The notes: generated from the sequence alone by a model not told the origin. Positions 39,357-50,798 are shown, numbered from the stretch's first letter. The stretch is 64,000 bases of DNA from Lachnospiraceae bacterium (GCA_022793375.1 JAAWCS010000077.1:1-64000), one strand, 5' to 3'. Numbers and translations are program-made.

Positions 39357-39439
39357 GTTTGTTTCCTTTCTTGTGTCTTGCAGGCTTCTTGCGGCAGCAT
39401 ATCAACTACTTTTTTCAAAAGAAGATACACTGTACTTGC

Positions 39440-40165
39440 TCAATACCTCGGACAAAGTTCTTCTTTATCCGTATGTAATTCTTCCGCTCTCTTCATTGCC
39501 AGTTTTATATTTTCAGCCGTATAATCCGAAAATCTAAGATGCTTTTCGTCCTTTAATGCAACCCCCAATGCGCGCAGACGCTCTCTAAAATGAGTTGTTT
39601 TTTCATACGCGTGTTGATCCGTTACGGCAAAAAGCATATCCTCCTTTGACAATTGATCGTGATGCAGCAACAGCCATACTTCAAAAAAAGGATTACTTAC
39701 CGCATAGCGATATCCTCTTTCACGGCACAGAGCGATCGCCTGCCGCCACTCATCCAGCAAAGTTTTTCCGCTCTTTTTATGGATTACCGTCTCTGACCAG
39801 TTATTATCGATGTCGGTAACCATCCAAAACTCATCCTCCGGATATTTAGAAAACTCATACCGATCGTCGTACTCCTCTTTAAACCATTCAATCCTTTCCA
39901 CCAATTGAAGCGGGCGTGCTTTACTCAACATCCTGTTCTGCTCCTCGGTTCGGAATTTAGGGATCGTATGCACCGCATCCTCTGCCACGGAAATAAATTG
40001 TATCTTGCCCTTGATCTCCCCGAATATTTCCGAAACGCGTTGAAAATATTCCTCTTCCGTAACGCTTCCTTCCAGTGACAAAAACAGTATTTTGCTGGTT
40101 GCCGGTCGGGCGGGCCGATATGGCCGTTGCGGTGAAAAAGGCACGCGGCTTTTTATTGAGCGCAT
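39440..40165 (-). CDS. RloB family protein
   Basis: ILFLSLEGSVTEEEYF...WMVTDIDNNW...AVSNPFFEVWLLLH, typical RloB layout; partner of RloA-like ATPase. Confidence 0.85.
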   Translation of the reverse strand: MRSIKSRVPFSPQRPYRPARPATSKILFLSLEGSVTEEEYFQRVSEIFGEIKGKIQFISVAEDAVHTIPKFRTEEQNRMLSKARPLQLVERIEWFKEEYDDRYEFSKYPEDEFWMVTDIDNNWSETVIHKKSGKTLLDEWRQAIALCRERGYRYAVSNPFFEVWLLLHHDQLSKEDMLFAVTDQHAYEKTTHFRERLRALGVALKDEKHLRFSDYTAENIKLAMKRAEELHTDKEELCPRY

Positions 40166-41495
40166 ATGCTGCTCCCTCCTATCATGGGGATCGCCCCAAA
40201 CCTGCCGCACAGATATGCTTTCAGCGTATCCTGCCCCTCTCTGATTTCAAAATCAGAAAATGGCCTTAAAATGGACTCACCCCGTCCATTTTTCTCAATG
40301 AACCAAATCTCATCTTGCCGAACGCTATGGAGATTTATCAGATTTATATCATGTGCGGTAAAAAGGATCTGACTGCCCCCATTACAGGCCGTACTCGCAA
40401 ATTCCGCGAGCAAAAATTGAGACAGCTTCGTGTGCAGGCTCCGATCGATCTCGTCCACCAAATAAACCGTTTCGTTCTTTCCGATTGCAAACAACATCGG
40501 AAGCAAATCCAGCAGTCTCTGTGTTCCATCCGACTCTTCGTCTATATTAAACCGAACGACTCTTCCATTCAATTTATGTGTAAGTTTAAGCTGGATCAGC
40601 ATTGTCCGTTTTTTCTTGTTTTCCCCAAAAATAAAATACTTTCCTGCCAGATTAACAATTCCGTTTTTGATCTCCTCGATCTCTTCAACAAGCGCCCTGG
40701 GCAAATCTATTTTAGCCGCAATTTCATGGAAATCAATCTCATCGCTGGCCACCGATACTTCAAAAACTCCCGTATCCATCCGTTCCAGCATTCTCCCGAT
40801 ATAGGTCCGCAATTCTTCATCTGCTTTCATACGGACTGGCAAAGCCCGTACTTTTGTTCCCGGAAAAATAACCTGTATACTCCGAAACCACTCGACAATT
40901 TTTTCTGCTTTTTTTATCCCGTTCTCCTGAAGTTTGGAAAGAAAGAGCTGATTTCTCTGGTTTTCCTGGATACTCTCTTTTAGCACCTCCGCCAACGCCC
41001 GTTCCTTGGACTTTTTTCTGCAAACCTTGATTCAATTTCAATCTCGGTTTTTCCTTCTTCATCCGTGACACGAGAAAATAAAGGCACAAACTCTTTTTCC
41101 GTCAACTGCATCAGCCATTCCTCATAGACCTGGCGCCGATCCAGTGAAAAGCCATACTCGTAGACCTCTTCCTCTATATAAAACATAAACTGAAACGAAG
41201 AAATTCCTTTCAGTTCCTCAATTTCTCCGCGAAACTGCTCAATCCCCGTCCCTTTTCCGCTCTTCTGTCCATTTACTATATAACCTCGCGCAAAGTCAAC
41301 GGATTCAATGAAAGATGTTTTTCCGGACGCATTCGGGCCAAAAAAGCCGCCTCGATGCAGCACCTTCCATTCGCCGGCTTTTGTTGTAATTGTCTTTAAA
41401 AACCGCTCATCCGTATTTTTCTCAGCCGGAAACATACTAAATTCAACCGGATGCCCGATTGATTTAAAATTGCTTACAATATATCTTAAAAGCAC
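40153..41495 (-). pseudogene. RloA/COG1106-like AAA family ATPase, reading frame interrupted once
   Basis: ORFs 40980-41555 (FGPNASGKTSFIES Walker A) and 40153-40995 (LVDEIDRSLHTKL Walker B, LFTAHDINLI) join in different frames at A6 run 41012-41017 (minus strand); adding one A gives ...SRFAEKKSKERALAEVLKESIQ... Confidence 0.8.
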
Positions 41496-41639
41496 TTCTG
41501 TCCCTCCTTCTACGCGATTGCTGTCCGGGAAGCCTTGCCCGTCCGGGGCTTTCATAGTAGATTATACCACATGAAAGAACATTTACAACATAAAAAGAGA
41601 CGGGATACTTCCCGCTCTGGCAATCTCTCGACCAAACCT

Positions 41640-42134
41640 TCATTCCCCCATCATCCCCCGCGCCGCCCCAAGCGCCCGCACGAGCGGCCCGTACAGCACA
41701 AGCGTGGTCGCAAAATTCCCGGCGCAGTGGAGCAAATCAAACAAAAGCCCCGAGGTCCAGGACGCCAGCGCTGCCCCCGGCCCGCCCGCAATCAGATACG
41801 GAATCGTACACAATGCGCCAAAACTCAGCCCATAAAACCCGGCCACCGCCGCCCACACAAGCGCCGAGGTATTGCGCCGCAAAACCCGCGCCGTCCCGTA
41901 CAGCACCGCCCACACATACAGGTACATCATCCACCAGAGCCCAAATCCGTATGTGACCCCCTCCAGCAGGACAAACACATAGATCGGCAGAAGCGCCCGG
42001 CGGCCAAACACCACCGTATAGGCGATCACCAGCACCGAAACCACTTCGATGTTCGGCAAAAAGGCAAGCGCCGTCTGCCCCACATAAAGAAGGGCTCCCA
42101 AAAGAGCCAGGAGCGTAAGCTCCCCGGCTCTCAT
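41640..42134 (-). CDS. ECF transporter S component
   Basis: Hydrophobic about 6-TM protein, LTLLALLGALLYVGQTALAFLPNIEVVSVLVI; start chosen by RBS GAAGGGG. Confidence 0.75.
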   Translation of the reverse strand: MRAGELTLLALLGALLYVGQTALAFLPNIEVVSVLVIAYTVVFGRRALLPIYVFVLLEGVTYGFGLWWMMYLYVWAVLYGTARVLRRNTSALVWAAVAGFYGLSFGALCTIPYLIAGGPGAALASWTSGLLFDLLHCAGNFATTLVLYGPLVRALGAARGMMGE

Positions 42135-42215
42135 AGTCAGCCCCTTCTCTTTTGTCCGGCAGTCCCTCCTGCCGGGCGTTTCTTCCGTATGGCCGGAACG
42201 TTTTTTTTCCATGGC

Positions 42216-42617
42216 TTAATAACCTGTCGTCAGCGTGATCTCAAAATGGTCCCCGTCAGCCACCGGCGTCGTGTCCACCCCGGTATTTACCTGCCCGCCG
42301 TCCTGCGTAAAGCACCACCACTCCTGCTTTGCATCGTCCGCCGTATAGCCGTCCACCGTCTTGACAAACATCCCATACTCCGAATCCTCCCCGGCGATCA
42401 GTCCCGCCGGTTCCAGCACATTGCGCAGATATTCCTCGTCGGTGTCATACTCGTACTCCTTCGACGCCCCATCCGCATGGACCACCTCAACGACAATGTG
42501 CTTGTCTCCTTTACTCACCGCCGGCCGTGTAAACACATACACGCCCCCCAGAATCAAGACTGCCGCAACCAGTGCGGCTACCGCAAGCAGCGCCTTTTTG
42601 TTCCCTTTTTGTTCCAT
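42216..42617 (-). CDS. DUF4430 (transcobalamin-like C-terminal) domain protein with N-terminal TM
   Basis: VVEVVHADGASKEYEYDTDEEYLRNVLEPAGLIAGEDSEYGMFVKTVDGYTADDAKQEWWCFTQDGGQVNTGVDTTPVADGDHFEITLTTGY. Confidence 0.85.
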   Translation of the reverse strand: MEQKGNKKALLAVAALVAAVLILGGVYVFTRPAVSKGDKHIVVEVVHADGASKEYEYDTDEEYLRNVLEPAGLIAGEDSEYGMFVKTVDGYTADDAKQEWWCFTQDGGQVNTGVDTTPVADGDHFEITLTTGY

Positions 42618-42737
42618 CTCTGTCCTCTTTTCCGCCCTTTGGCTGTTTTGGTCACCACTTTTTCGGAATCCCGGCTCATGGATCGACAGGACAGCCGCCA
42701 GGCAGGAACACCTGCCGGCCCGCATCGCCCGTACAAA

Positions 42738-42772
42738 GAAAAAAGCCCGCTGCCAAAAAAGTGCAGAGGGCC
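42738..42772 (-). terminator. Rho-independent terminator between riboswitch and DUF4430 gene
   Basis: Minus strand GCCCTCTGC-acttttttg-GCAGCGGGC-TTTTTTC. Confidence 0.75.
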
Positions 42773-42814
42773 CCCATCCTACAAATCCCAAATCCGCGTG
42801 GTATTGTATTATGA

Positions 42815-42990
42815 ACATCAGGCAGGTCTTCTGGCTCAAAGATCACAGCCGGCCGCCGCCTTCCCGGTTTCCCAGTGGCATAAATGGCGGCCCGCTCCCT
42901 TTACACAGCGACGGGTTCGCACAGGATTTCCACCTGTTTCCCTTTTAATCCCGGGCCGTTTGCATATCTCCCGGGAACCTGTTGCCCTTT
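42815..42990 (-). ncRNA. Cobalamin riboswitch
   Basis: Minus strand: GGAAACAGGTGGAAATCCTGTGCGAACCCGTCGCTGTG...GCCACTGGGAAACCGGGAAGGC...GAGCCAGAAGACCTGCC. Confidence 0.93.
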
Positions 42991-43106
42991 TCTTTTTTAT
43001 TTGATTGTTTCGGCCGTCTCGCCGGCAAAGCGGCGCTGCCGCCGCATCCTTCTGGCGCCTCTGCCTTACGGCCTGCGCCAATCATCGGACCGCTTCTGCC
43101 GCCCGG

Positions 43107-44288
43107 TCAGCCGGCCGCCGTCGTCTCCGCCGCGCTGCTCTGCGCGCCGTCCTCACCCGCAGCCGTCTCGCCGCCGGCTTCGCTCTGCGCCGGAGCAGTC
43201 GTCTCCTCGCCGGCTCCCTGTGCCGCTGTTGTCTCCTCGCCGGCCGTCGTCTCCTCCGCCGTCGGAATCACAAAAATCGTATCAAAAGGAACGGCTTTCC
43301 ACACTTTTTCATCGACCGTAAACGTCACGGCCTCCTGCCAGGCCGGATACGTCTCGTTAAAGACCTCTGCCTGCCGCTGTGCGATTATGCTTTCACGCCG
43401 CGCATTGGTCGCCGCTTCATCCATCTCCGAATCCAGCACCATCACATACCAGCCTGTCCCATCGACTTTAAACAGCTCGCTCTCGCCTTCCGCAAGCGCC
43501 AGCGCATGCGCGCCCAGCGTTCCCGCATCAAACGTATCGCCGATAAAATACGTCGCGCTCGACGGCGTCAAAGCATACAGGGCCGCCGCATCCGCCAGCG
43601 TACTGCCGCCGCGCACCGCGTCATAAATCTCCTGCGCCATCACCTTAGGCGACGCGGCCTCCTCTCCCTCGGCCTGTGTTTCCTCCGCCGCCTGGCTCTC
43701 GCCCTCGGCCTTTTCCGCCACCAGCACATACGAAGCGCCCACACAGCGCGCCTCCTCGTCCGATACATTTGTATCAGCCGCCGCTACGACCGCCTCCCAC
43801 ACACGGTTTGCCAGCGCATTCTTTGTCATAATCTCAACCATGCGCTCACGGTCCATGTTAATCCGCTCTAAAAGCGCGGGGTCTGACTGCTCCAGACTGC
43901 TGTCGATCGTCTCCTCCACCTTTGCCAGATCCGCTTCGCTCAGGCTGACTCCCAGCTCGTCGGCATGGCTGCAGAGAATGTATGTCTGCCGCAGCGTCGC
44001 CAGCACGCTCTCGCGCATATCGTCGGCCATCGTCACGCCCGTCGATACCTCCATGTTCCAGATATCGCTCGTGCCGTACATATACGAATACATCATCTCA
44101 TAATAATACTGATCCGAACGCAGATAAAAATTCGCTTCGTCCAGATAAATCGTCTCCTCGCCCACGGTCGCTACCGGCGTCGTCGCGTAAGCCTCCGGCT
44201 TTACCGCGCTGCCGCAGCCCGCCAGCAGCGACACCGCCAGCACAAAAACGGCTGCCGCCGCCCACATCTTTTTGCAAAATCTTTTCAT
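43107..44288 (-). CDS. PpiC/SurA-like peptidylprolyl isomerase lipoprotein (PrsA-like)
   Basis: Signal peptide/lipobox MKRFCKKMWAAAAVFVLAVSLLAGCG; SurA-like N-domain; Thr/Glu-rich C-terminal tail. Confidence 0.75.
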   Translation of the reverse strand: MKRFCKKMWAAAAVFVLAVSLLAGCGSAVKPEAYATTPVATVGEETIYLDEANFYLRSDQYYYEMMYSYMYGTSDIWNMEVSTGVTMADDMRESVLATLRQTYILCSHADELGVSLSEADLAKVEETIDSSLEQSDPALLERINMDRERMVEIMTKNALANRVWEAVVAAADTNVSDEEARCVGASYVLVAEKAEGESQAAEETQAEGEEAASPKVMAQEIYDAVRGGSTLADAAALYALTPSSATYFIGDTFDAGTLGAHALALAEGESELFKVDGTGWYVMVLDSEMDEAATNARRESIIAQRQAEVFNETYPAWQEAVTFTVDEKVWKAVPFDTIFVIPTAEETTAGEETTAAQGAGEETTAPAQSEAGGETAAGEDGAQSSAAETTAAG

Positions 44289-44442
44289 CGTATTCCTCCA
44301 TCCGGCGGGCCGTCCCGCTCTCACTCTCTCTGCGTCCTTCTGCCCCGGACAGGCAGAGACAGACGCCGATTGACCGCCGCGCCCGCCTTTTTGCCGCAGG
44401 CGTAAAAATCCCGGCAATCGGCTCTATTATAGTACGTTTCCC

Positions 44443-47400
44443 TCATTCTAGCAACATTTTTATATCAATTAACAGTTTTTTCACGGCCGCCAGCAGCGCG
44501 TCCTGCTCAAAAACCGCGCTTCCCCGCGGTTTCAGCAAGAAGAACGGCGCCTCTCCGCCCGTCACCCGCAGACTCCCGCCATATGTCTCAATCAACTGCG
44601 GAATCTTTGCCACCTCCACGCGCGCCTGCGCAAACATCACTACCTTGATCCCGGTTCGGTCCCCGGAGACGGCCGTCGCTCCCGCCTGGTGCGCCATGGC
44701 GCGGATTTCCGCGATTTTTAAGAGGTTTATCACCGCTCCCGGCAGATCGCCGAAACGGTCCAGAAGTTCATCCTGCATGTCGCAAAGTTCCTCGTCGTTC
44801 TCAATCGCCGCAATCCGCTTGTAGACATCCAGCTTCTGGCTCTCGCTGCGGATATAAAAGGGCGGAATATACGCATCCATGTCAAAATCAACCGTTGTCT
44901 CAAAATCCGGCGCCTCCAGCGCTTCGCCCTTTAAGACCTGCACCGCTTCGCCCAGCATCTTGCAGTACAGGTCATAGCCCACGGCTTCCATGTGCCCATG
45001 CTGTTCCGCGCCCAGCAGATTGCCCGCGCCCCGCAGTTCCAGGTCGCGCATGGCAATACGGATGCCGCTGCCCAGCTCCGTAAATTCGCGGATCGCGGCC
45101 AGGCGCTTCTCCGCTTCCTCCTTCAGCATCCGCCCGCGCGGATACATCAAAAATGCGTATGCCGTGCGGTTGGAACGCCCCACGCGACCGCGCAGCTGGT
45201 ACAGCTGGGAAAGCCCGTAGCGGTCGGCGTCGTGGATAATGATCGTATTGACATTGGAAATATCCAGCCCTGTCTCGATAATCGTTGTCGAGACCAGCAC
45301 ATCGATATCCCCGTTGACAAAATCGGACATCACCCGCTCCATGTCGCGGGCCGGCATCTGTCCGTGGGCAAACGACACATTCGCCTCCGGCACCAGCGCC
45401 GCAATGCGGTTTGCCAGTTCGTCGATCCCCCGCACCCGGTTAAACACGTAGTAGATCTGTCCGCCGCGCACCAGCTCGCGATTGATCGCTTCCCGCACCA
45501 TCTCCTCGTTGTATTCCATTACATAGGTCTGGATCGGGACGCGGTTCATCGGCGCCTCCTCCAGCACGCTCATGTCGCGGATGCCGATCAGGCTCATGTG
45601 CAGGGTGCGCGGGATCGGCGTCGCGGTCAGCGTCAGCACGTCCACGTTCTCTTTCAGCTGTTTGATCTTCTCCTTGTGCGCCACGCCAAACCGCTGTTCC
45701 TCGTCAATAATCAAAAGCCCCAGATTTTTATAGACCAGATCCTTTGACAGCACCCGGTGCGTGCCGATGACCACATCCACCAGCCCTTTTTGCAGATCGA
45801 CCAGCACTTTCTTCTGCTCGGCCACACTGCGAAACCGGCTCATGAGCTCCACCCGCACCGCATAATTGCCCATGCGCTGGCAAAACGTATTGTAATGCTG
45901 CTGGGCCAAAATCGTCGTCGGCACCAGATACACGACCTGACGCCCCTCCTGTACGGCCTTAAAGGCCGCCCGCAGCGCCACCTCCGTTTTCCCGTAACCT
46001 ACATCGCCGCAGATCAGACGATCCATGATCTTGCTGCTCTCCATATCGTGCTTCACCGCCTCGATCGCCGCCAGCTGGTCCTCCGTCTCCTCATACGGGA
46101 AAAGCTCTTCAAATTCCTTCTGCCACACGGTATCCGGCCCGTACCGAAAGCCCTCCGACTGCTGTCTGGCCGCGTACAGCTTCACCAGGTCGGCCGCAAT
46201 CTCGCGCACCGCCGATTTTACCCGGCTCTTTGTTTTCTTCCACTGCTCGCCGCCCAGACGGTTGAGCTTTGGCCGTCGGCCCTCGGCTCCTGCGTATTTC
46301 TGCACCAGCGACAGCTGTGTCACCGGCAAGTAGAGATTGCCCCCGTCACCGTATTCGATTTTTATATAATCCTTGACGACCCGCTCTACCTCAACTTTTT
46401 CGATGCCCCGGTAAATACCCAGCCCGTGATTCTCATGGACGACATAATCCCCCGGCGATAGCTCGGTAAAGCTCTGGATGCGCTGTCCTTCATACCGTGT
46501 TTTCTTCCGCCGCTTCTTCTGCGCCCGCCCGAAAATCTCCCCCTCGGTAATCACGACGAACTTAATCAGCGGATATTCAAATCCTCGGTGCAGACTTCCG
46601 TATGTCACACAGATTTCTCCCGGCCCCACCGGAGGGTCGCCGGCCATGTTTGACTCGTCTCCCTCTTTGCCGCCTTCCGGCCCTCCGGCCGCTTCTTCCC
46701 GGACGCCGTCTCCGCCGGCCCCCTCTGCCTGCTCCCCACGGCAGTATGCGCGCAGGTCATAATCCCGCAAGTCGTTTGCCAGCCGTGACACCCGCGTGCG
46801 CGAAGCGCACAAAAGCACCACCCGGTATCCGTTTCGTTTCCACGACTGCAAATCCTCAAGCAGCATGTCAAAATTATTTTGATACGAACCGGTACTGCGC
46901 ACGGAAAATGAAAACCGCCTTCTCACAGCCACCTCCCGCACCGCCTGATCCAGCGCCGACAAGCACAGCGTCCGTCCCCGCTCCAGGGCCGCAAAAATCA
47001 CCTCCGGCGAAAACAGGTCCATCCTCTCTTCGTCCGTTACCCCTTTTTCCAGGCGATTGACCATGCTCTCGCGAAATTCCTCCTCCGTCACCCGTGCTTT
47101 TTCCGCCAGGCGGGCCGGCTCATCCAGATAGATATCGGTATCGTCCGCCGGGAAGTAATCGAGAAACGACACGGTCCCGTCCAGACTCGTAATGCTGTCC
47201 GAAGCCGGATAAATCGTCACCTGCTCCCGGTTCTCCACCGACCGCTGGCTCTCCGTGTCAAAACTGCGGATCGAATCGATCTCGTCGCCAAACAGCTCCA
47301 GCCGCACCGGCAGTTCCTCTGTCAGCGGATACACATCTACAATTCCCCCGCGGATCGAAAACTGCCCCGCGTTTTCCACCTGCCCTACACGCTCATACCC

Positions 47401-47970
47401 CATTCGCGTTAAGCCGCCGGCCAAAAGGCCGCTGTTTATCTCCTGCCCGCTTTCTAACGTCAGGCATCCTGCCGACAACGCGGCCAGCGGCTGCAGATGG
47501 TCCATCAGCCCGTCGATCGTCGTCACCACCGTCACCGAAGCGGCCGGCGTCGCAGTCGGCCCGCCGGACGCTTTCTGCTGCGGTCCCAAAGCTCCCTTTG
47601 CCGCCCCGTCAAGCGCCGCCCGTCTTTCCTCATACTCTGCCAGACGCCGCACTACGCCAAGCCGCGCCCGCGCCGTCACGCTGCCCTGTACATCCGCCGC
47701 GTAAAACAGCATATCCTTCGCCGGATAGAGACACACGCCCCCGACAAAAAGTGCCAGATCTTCCGCCAGTTCCTTGGCCCGCTTCTCGCTGTAAGTCACC
47801 ACCAGATGACAGCCGCAGCCGACCTGCGCCATCAGCGCCCCCAGCAGATGCGCCTTCTGTGACTCCAAACAGCCGCCGGCCTGCAGCGGCCCGCGGTTCT
47901 TGCTCAAATCCGTCCGCAGTTCGTCATACTCTACCAACTCCTGCAGCGGTTCCAAAAATATACGTTTCAT
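44443..47970 (-). CDS. mfd: Transcription-repair coupling factor
   Basis: 1175 aa; [52 protein letters not shown]. Confidence 0.97.
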   Translation of the reverse strand: MKRIFLEPLQELVEYDELRTDLSKNRGPLQAGGCLESQKAHLLGALMAQVGCGCHLVVTYSEKRAKELAEDLALFVGGVCLYPAKDMLFYAADVQGSVTARARLGVVRRLAEYEERRAALDGAAKGALGPQQKASGGPTATPAASVTVVTTIDGLMDHLQPLAALSAGCLTLESGQEINSGLLAGGLTRMGYERVGQVENAGQFSIRGGIVDVYPLTEELPVRLELFGDEIDSIRSFDTESQRSVENREQVTIYPASDSITSLDGTVSFLDYFPADDTDIYLDEPARLAEKARVTEEEFRESMVNRLEKGVTDEERMDLFSPEVIFAALERGRTLCLSALDQAVREVAVRRRFSFSVRSTGSYQNNFDMLLEDLQSWKRNGYRVVLLCASRTRVSRLANDLRDYDLRAYCRGEQAEGAGGDGVREEAAGGPEGGKEGDESNMAGDPPVGPGEICVTYGSLHRGFEYPLIKFVVITEGEIFGRAQKKRRKKTRYEGQRIQSFTELSPGDYVVHENHGLGIYRGIEKVEVERVVKDYIKIEYGDGGNLYLPVTQLSLVQKYAGAEGRRPKLNRLGGEQWKKTKSRVKSAVREIAADLVKLYAARQQSEGFRYGPDTVWQKEFEELFPYEETEDQLAAIEAVKHDMESSKIMDRLICGDVGYGKTEVALRAAFKAVQEGRQVVYLVPTTILAQQHYNTFCQRMGNYAVRVELMSRFRSVAEQKKVLVDLQKGLVDVVIGTHRVLSKDLVYKNLGLLIIDEEQRFGVAHKEKIKQLKENVDVLTLTATPIPRTLHMSLIGIRDMSVLEEAPMNRVPIQTYVMEYNEEMVREAINRELVRGGQIYYVFNRVRGIDELANRIAALVPEANVSFAHGQMPARDMERVMSDFVNGDIDVLVSTTIIETGLDISNVNTIIIHDADRYGLSQLYQLRGRVGRSNRTAYAFLMYPRGRMLKEEAEKRLAAIREFTELGSGIRIAMRDLELRGAGNLLGAEQHGHMEAVGYDLYCKMLGEAVQVLKGEALEAPDFETTVDFDMDAYIPPFYIRSESQKLDVYKRIAAIENDEELCDMQDELLDRFGDLPGAVINLLKIAEIRAMAHQAGATAVSGDRTGIKVVMFAQARVEVAKIPQLIETYGGSLRVTGGEAPFFLLKPRGSAVFEQDALLAAVKKLLIDIKMLLE

Positions 47971-48623
47971 GCCCTCTCCCCGGCTGTTTGCCCGCCGTTT
48001 GTCTCCACTTCGGCCTTCTGCCCGACGGCCCCCGGTTCCCCGGCTTGCTGCTTCGGCTTCTTTACCTTATTATATCGGTTCATCGCCGTCTGCACGCCCT
48101 CGGAAATCAGCAGTTCCACGGCTTTTGCCGCCGCTTCTGCCGCCTTCTCAATCTCTTCCTCCTCCGCTTTTGTAAAGCGGCTCAAAACGTAGTCCGCCAA
48201 ATCCATCCGCGGCGGCTTGTCGCCGATGCCGACCCGCACCCGCGGATACGCCTGCGTTCCCAGGTGGGCAATGATGCTCTTCATTCCGTTGTGCCCGCCG
48301 GCGCTGCCCTGCGCCCGCACCCGCACGCTCCCCACCTCCAGGCTGATATCATCGTAAATGACAATGACCTGCTCCGGCTTTAGCTTATAAAAATCAGCCG
48401 CTGCACGAATGCTCTCACCGCTGTTGTTCATGTACGTCTGCGGCTTTAAGAGCAGCACTTTTTCACTGCCCAGGATTCCGCTGCCCGTAAGGCCCAGAAA
48501 CTTGCGCGTTCCCACCTCGCACCCTATCTTTTCCGCCAGACAATCCACGACCCGAAAGCCCGCGTTATGGCGGGTCGTGGCATACTCTTTACCGGGATTG
48601 CCCAGGCCCGCGATCAAATACAT
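47967..48623 (-). CDS. pth: Peptidyl-tRNA hydrolase
   Basis: YLIAGLGNPGKEYATTRHNAGF, LLLKPQTYMNNSGES, GGHNGMKSI. Confidence 0.96.
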   Translation of the reverse strand: MYLIAGLGNPGKEYATTRHNAGFRVVDCLAEKIGCEVGTRKFLGLTGSGILGSEKVLLLKPQTYMNNSGESIRAAADFYKLKPEQVIVIYDDISLEVGSVRVRAQGSAGGHNGMKSIIAHLGTQAYPRVRVGIGDKPPRMDLADYVLSRFTKAEEEEIEKAAEAAAKAVELLISEGVQTAMNRYNKVKKPKQQAGEPGAVGQKAEVETNGGQTAGERA

Positions 48624-49380
48624 GGCTGCGCTCCTTTCCCCGCCGTCCGAAAACCACTACCATACACACGCCGACGATTAAAATAAAAAGCGAGATAAAC
48701 TGAGACGTAGACAAACCGCCCACCGCCCCGCGCGGGTCATCCCGCAGAAGTTCGATCAGCGAGCGTCCAATGCTGTAAAAAATCAGATACAGCCCTGCCA
48801 CCTGCCCGTCCGCTTTTACCCGCTTCGCCGCCCACACCAGCACGGCAAAGTGCGCAAAATTCGCCAGACTCGAAATAAGCTGCGTCGGGATCAGCGGCAC
48901 GCCGTTCGGCGCGATCGGCGACTCCGTAAACACAATGCGGAACCAGCCGTCCGTCTGCCGCCCGTAGCAGCACCCGGCCAGCAGGCAGCCCAGCCGGCCA
49001 AATCCCTGCGCCAGCGCCACCGAGGGCATCACCAGGTCAAAATACTTTAGAAAACTCAGCTTTTTGAGCCGGCAGTATAAAAAACCACCTAAAATCCCGC
49101 CCAAAATTCCGCCGTACACCACAAACCCATGCCCGATATCCAGAAGGATCGCCGGGTTCTCCAGAATGCTCGGCAGTTCCACGATCCAGTACAGCACTTT
49201 TGAGCCGATTACTCCGCCCGTCACCCCCCAGATCGCGATGCTGAAAAGGTGGTCGCCGTTCAGCCCCAGCTTAGGCGCGCGCTTCTCGCCCACAAACAAA
49301 GCCGCCGCCACGCCCAGCGCGATCATCAGCCCGTACCCATGCACCACAAAAGGCCCAATTGCAAATAAATCCGGTTTCAT
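48589..49380 (-). CDS. lgt: Prolipoprotein diacylglyceryl transferase
   Basis: GGILGGILGGFLYCRL, GQGFGRLGCLLAGCCYG-type signature, C-terminal ISLFILIVG. Confidence 0.95.
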   Translation of the reverse strand: MKPDLFAIGPFVVHGYGLMIALGVAAALFVGEKRAPKLGLNGDHLFSIAIWGVTGGVIGSKVLYWIVELPSILENPAILLDIGHGFVVYGGILGGILGGFLYCRLKKLSFLKYFDLVMPSVALAQGFGRLGCLLAGCCYGRQTDGWFRIVFTESPIAPNGVPLIPTQLISSLANFAHFAVLVWAAKRVKADGQVAGLYLIFYSIGRSLIELLRDDPRGAVGGLSTSQFISLFILIVGVCMVVVFGRRGKERSHVFDRGPGQSR

Positions 49381-50798
49381 TCCTTACCTCGTTTCTGTCC
49401 CGTCTCAAGTTCCGTCCCCTCCGCGCAGATCTGCCCCAGCAGATAGTCCCGCGTATTGCGCTGCGGGTCCTCCAGCACCAGCTCCAGCAGGCGCGAAAGC
49501 TCCCGCCCCATCTGCGGCCCCGGCTTCATGCCTGCCGCGATCAAATCGCTGCCGCCGACGGCCAGCTGTTTCAGCGTCAGACACTCTTGCTGCGCCAATA
49601 TTTCTTCTGCCAGCGTCTCTGTCTGTGCCAGCAGCGGCAGGATTTTTTCCTTGGCATACTCGCTCTTGGCCATCGTATCCGCACGGCACACCTGCAAAAA
49701 ATCCGCGAACAAATCCGTCCCCATCTTACTCATAAGACGGCGCACGCTCTTTTTTCCCGGCACAAACCCGGTATCATGCCACCGCACCAGCGCCTTTACC
49801 CGCGCAGTCGTCTCGTTGTCATACTTCAGCCCTCTGAGAAAGCGCTCCGCCCAGGCCGCGCCCTGCGCCGCGTGCCCGTAAAAATGGCTGCATCCCGCTT
49901 CGTCCACCGTGCCTGTCCAGCCCTTTGCCACATCGTGTAAAAGCATGGTCAGCCGCAAAGCCAGCACCGCCGGCACTTCCTCCACGGCCCGCAGCGTATG
50001 CTCCCCTACCGTATAGCAGTGAAAGGGGTTATTCTGCGGTAAATCCATCAGCACATCGAACTCCGGCATCAGCACACGCGTGATCCCCGTCTCGTACAGC
50101 AGGCGGAAATACCCCGGATTTGCGGATACAAGCAGCTTGTTGAACTCTACCTGGATGCGTTCCCGGCTGATGCGCGCAAGCGACGGCGCCAGCTCCTCCA
50201 CGGCCCGCAGCGTATCCTCTTCAATCACAAAGCCCAGCTGGGCGCTGAAGCGCACCGCGCGCAGAATCCGTAGCGCATCCTCGCAAAACCGCTCCGAGGC
50301 CTCTCCCACACAGCGGATCACGCCTTGTTTCAGATCGCCGATCCCGTCAAATGCGTCCACCAGGCCCTCCTCTTCATTGTAGGCCATCGCATTGATCGTA
50401 AAATCCCGCCGTTTCAAATCCTCTGTCAGGCTCCGCGTAAAAGCCACGCTCACCGGATGGCGGCCGTCCTCATACGCCCCGTCAAGCCGGTACGTCGTCA
50501 CCTCATAGCCTTCGCCGTCCTTTAGCACCGTCACCGTGCCATGCTGGATTCCCGTATCGATCGTCCGCCGGAACAGCCCCTTGACCTCCTCCGGCCGCGC
50601 CGAAGTCGTAATATCCCAGTCGCCCGGCTCACGCCCTAAAAGCGAGTCCCGCACACAGCCGCCCACGATGTAGGCTTCATGCCCGGCCTTCGAAAGCCGC
50701 CGCAAAATCTCCGCGGCTGCCGCCGGCATCTCAATCCGCACAGCCGCTTTCTCCGTCTTGTTATGGATTGTCCGAAAAATCTCTGTCTGCCGCTCCAT
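49377..50798 (-). CDS. cca: CCA tRNA nucleotidyltransferase
   Basis: AYIVGGCVRDSLLGREPGDWDITTSA; RRDFTINAMAYN; HD-type domain. Confidence 0.93.
   Translation of the reverse strand: MERQTEIFRTIHNKTEKAAVRIEMPAAAAEILRRLSKAGHEAYIVGGCVRDSLLGREPGDWDITTSARPEEVKGLFRRTIDTGIQHGTVTVLKDGEGYEVTTYRLDGAYEDGRHPVSVAFTRSLTEDLKRRDFTINAMAYNEEEGLVDAFDGIGDLKQGVIRCVGEASERFCEDALRILRAVRFSAQLGFVIEEDTLRAVEELAPSLARISRERIQVEFNKLLVSANPGYFRLLYETGITRVLMPEFDVLMDLPQNNPFHCYTVGEHTLRAVEEVPAVLALRLTMLLHDVAKGWTGTVDEAGCSHFYGHAAQGAAWAERFLRGLKYDNETTARVKALVRWHDTGFVPGKKSVRRLMSKMGTDLFADFLQVCRADTMAKSEYAKEKILPLLAQTETLAEEILAQQECLTLKQLAVGGSDLIAAGMKPGPQMGRELSRLLELVLEDPQRNTRDYLLGQICAEGTELETGQKRGKE

Noticed and set aside
41012-41017. Canonical -1 programmed frameshift heptamer (A AAA AAG) in the RloA-like gene
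   Set aside because: The A6G run is not in the standard X XXY YYZ phase relative to the upstream frame; slippage is possible but a canonical signal is not shown.
41535-43004. Plus-strand ORF of 489 aa across the ECF/DUF4430/riboswitch region
   Set aside because: Opposite strand to supported genes and a riboswitch; Arg/Pro/His-rich shadow translation.
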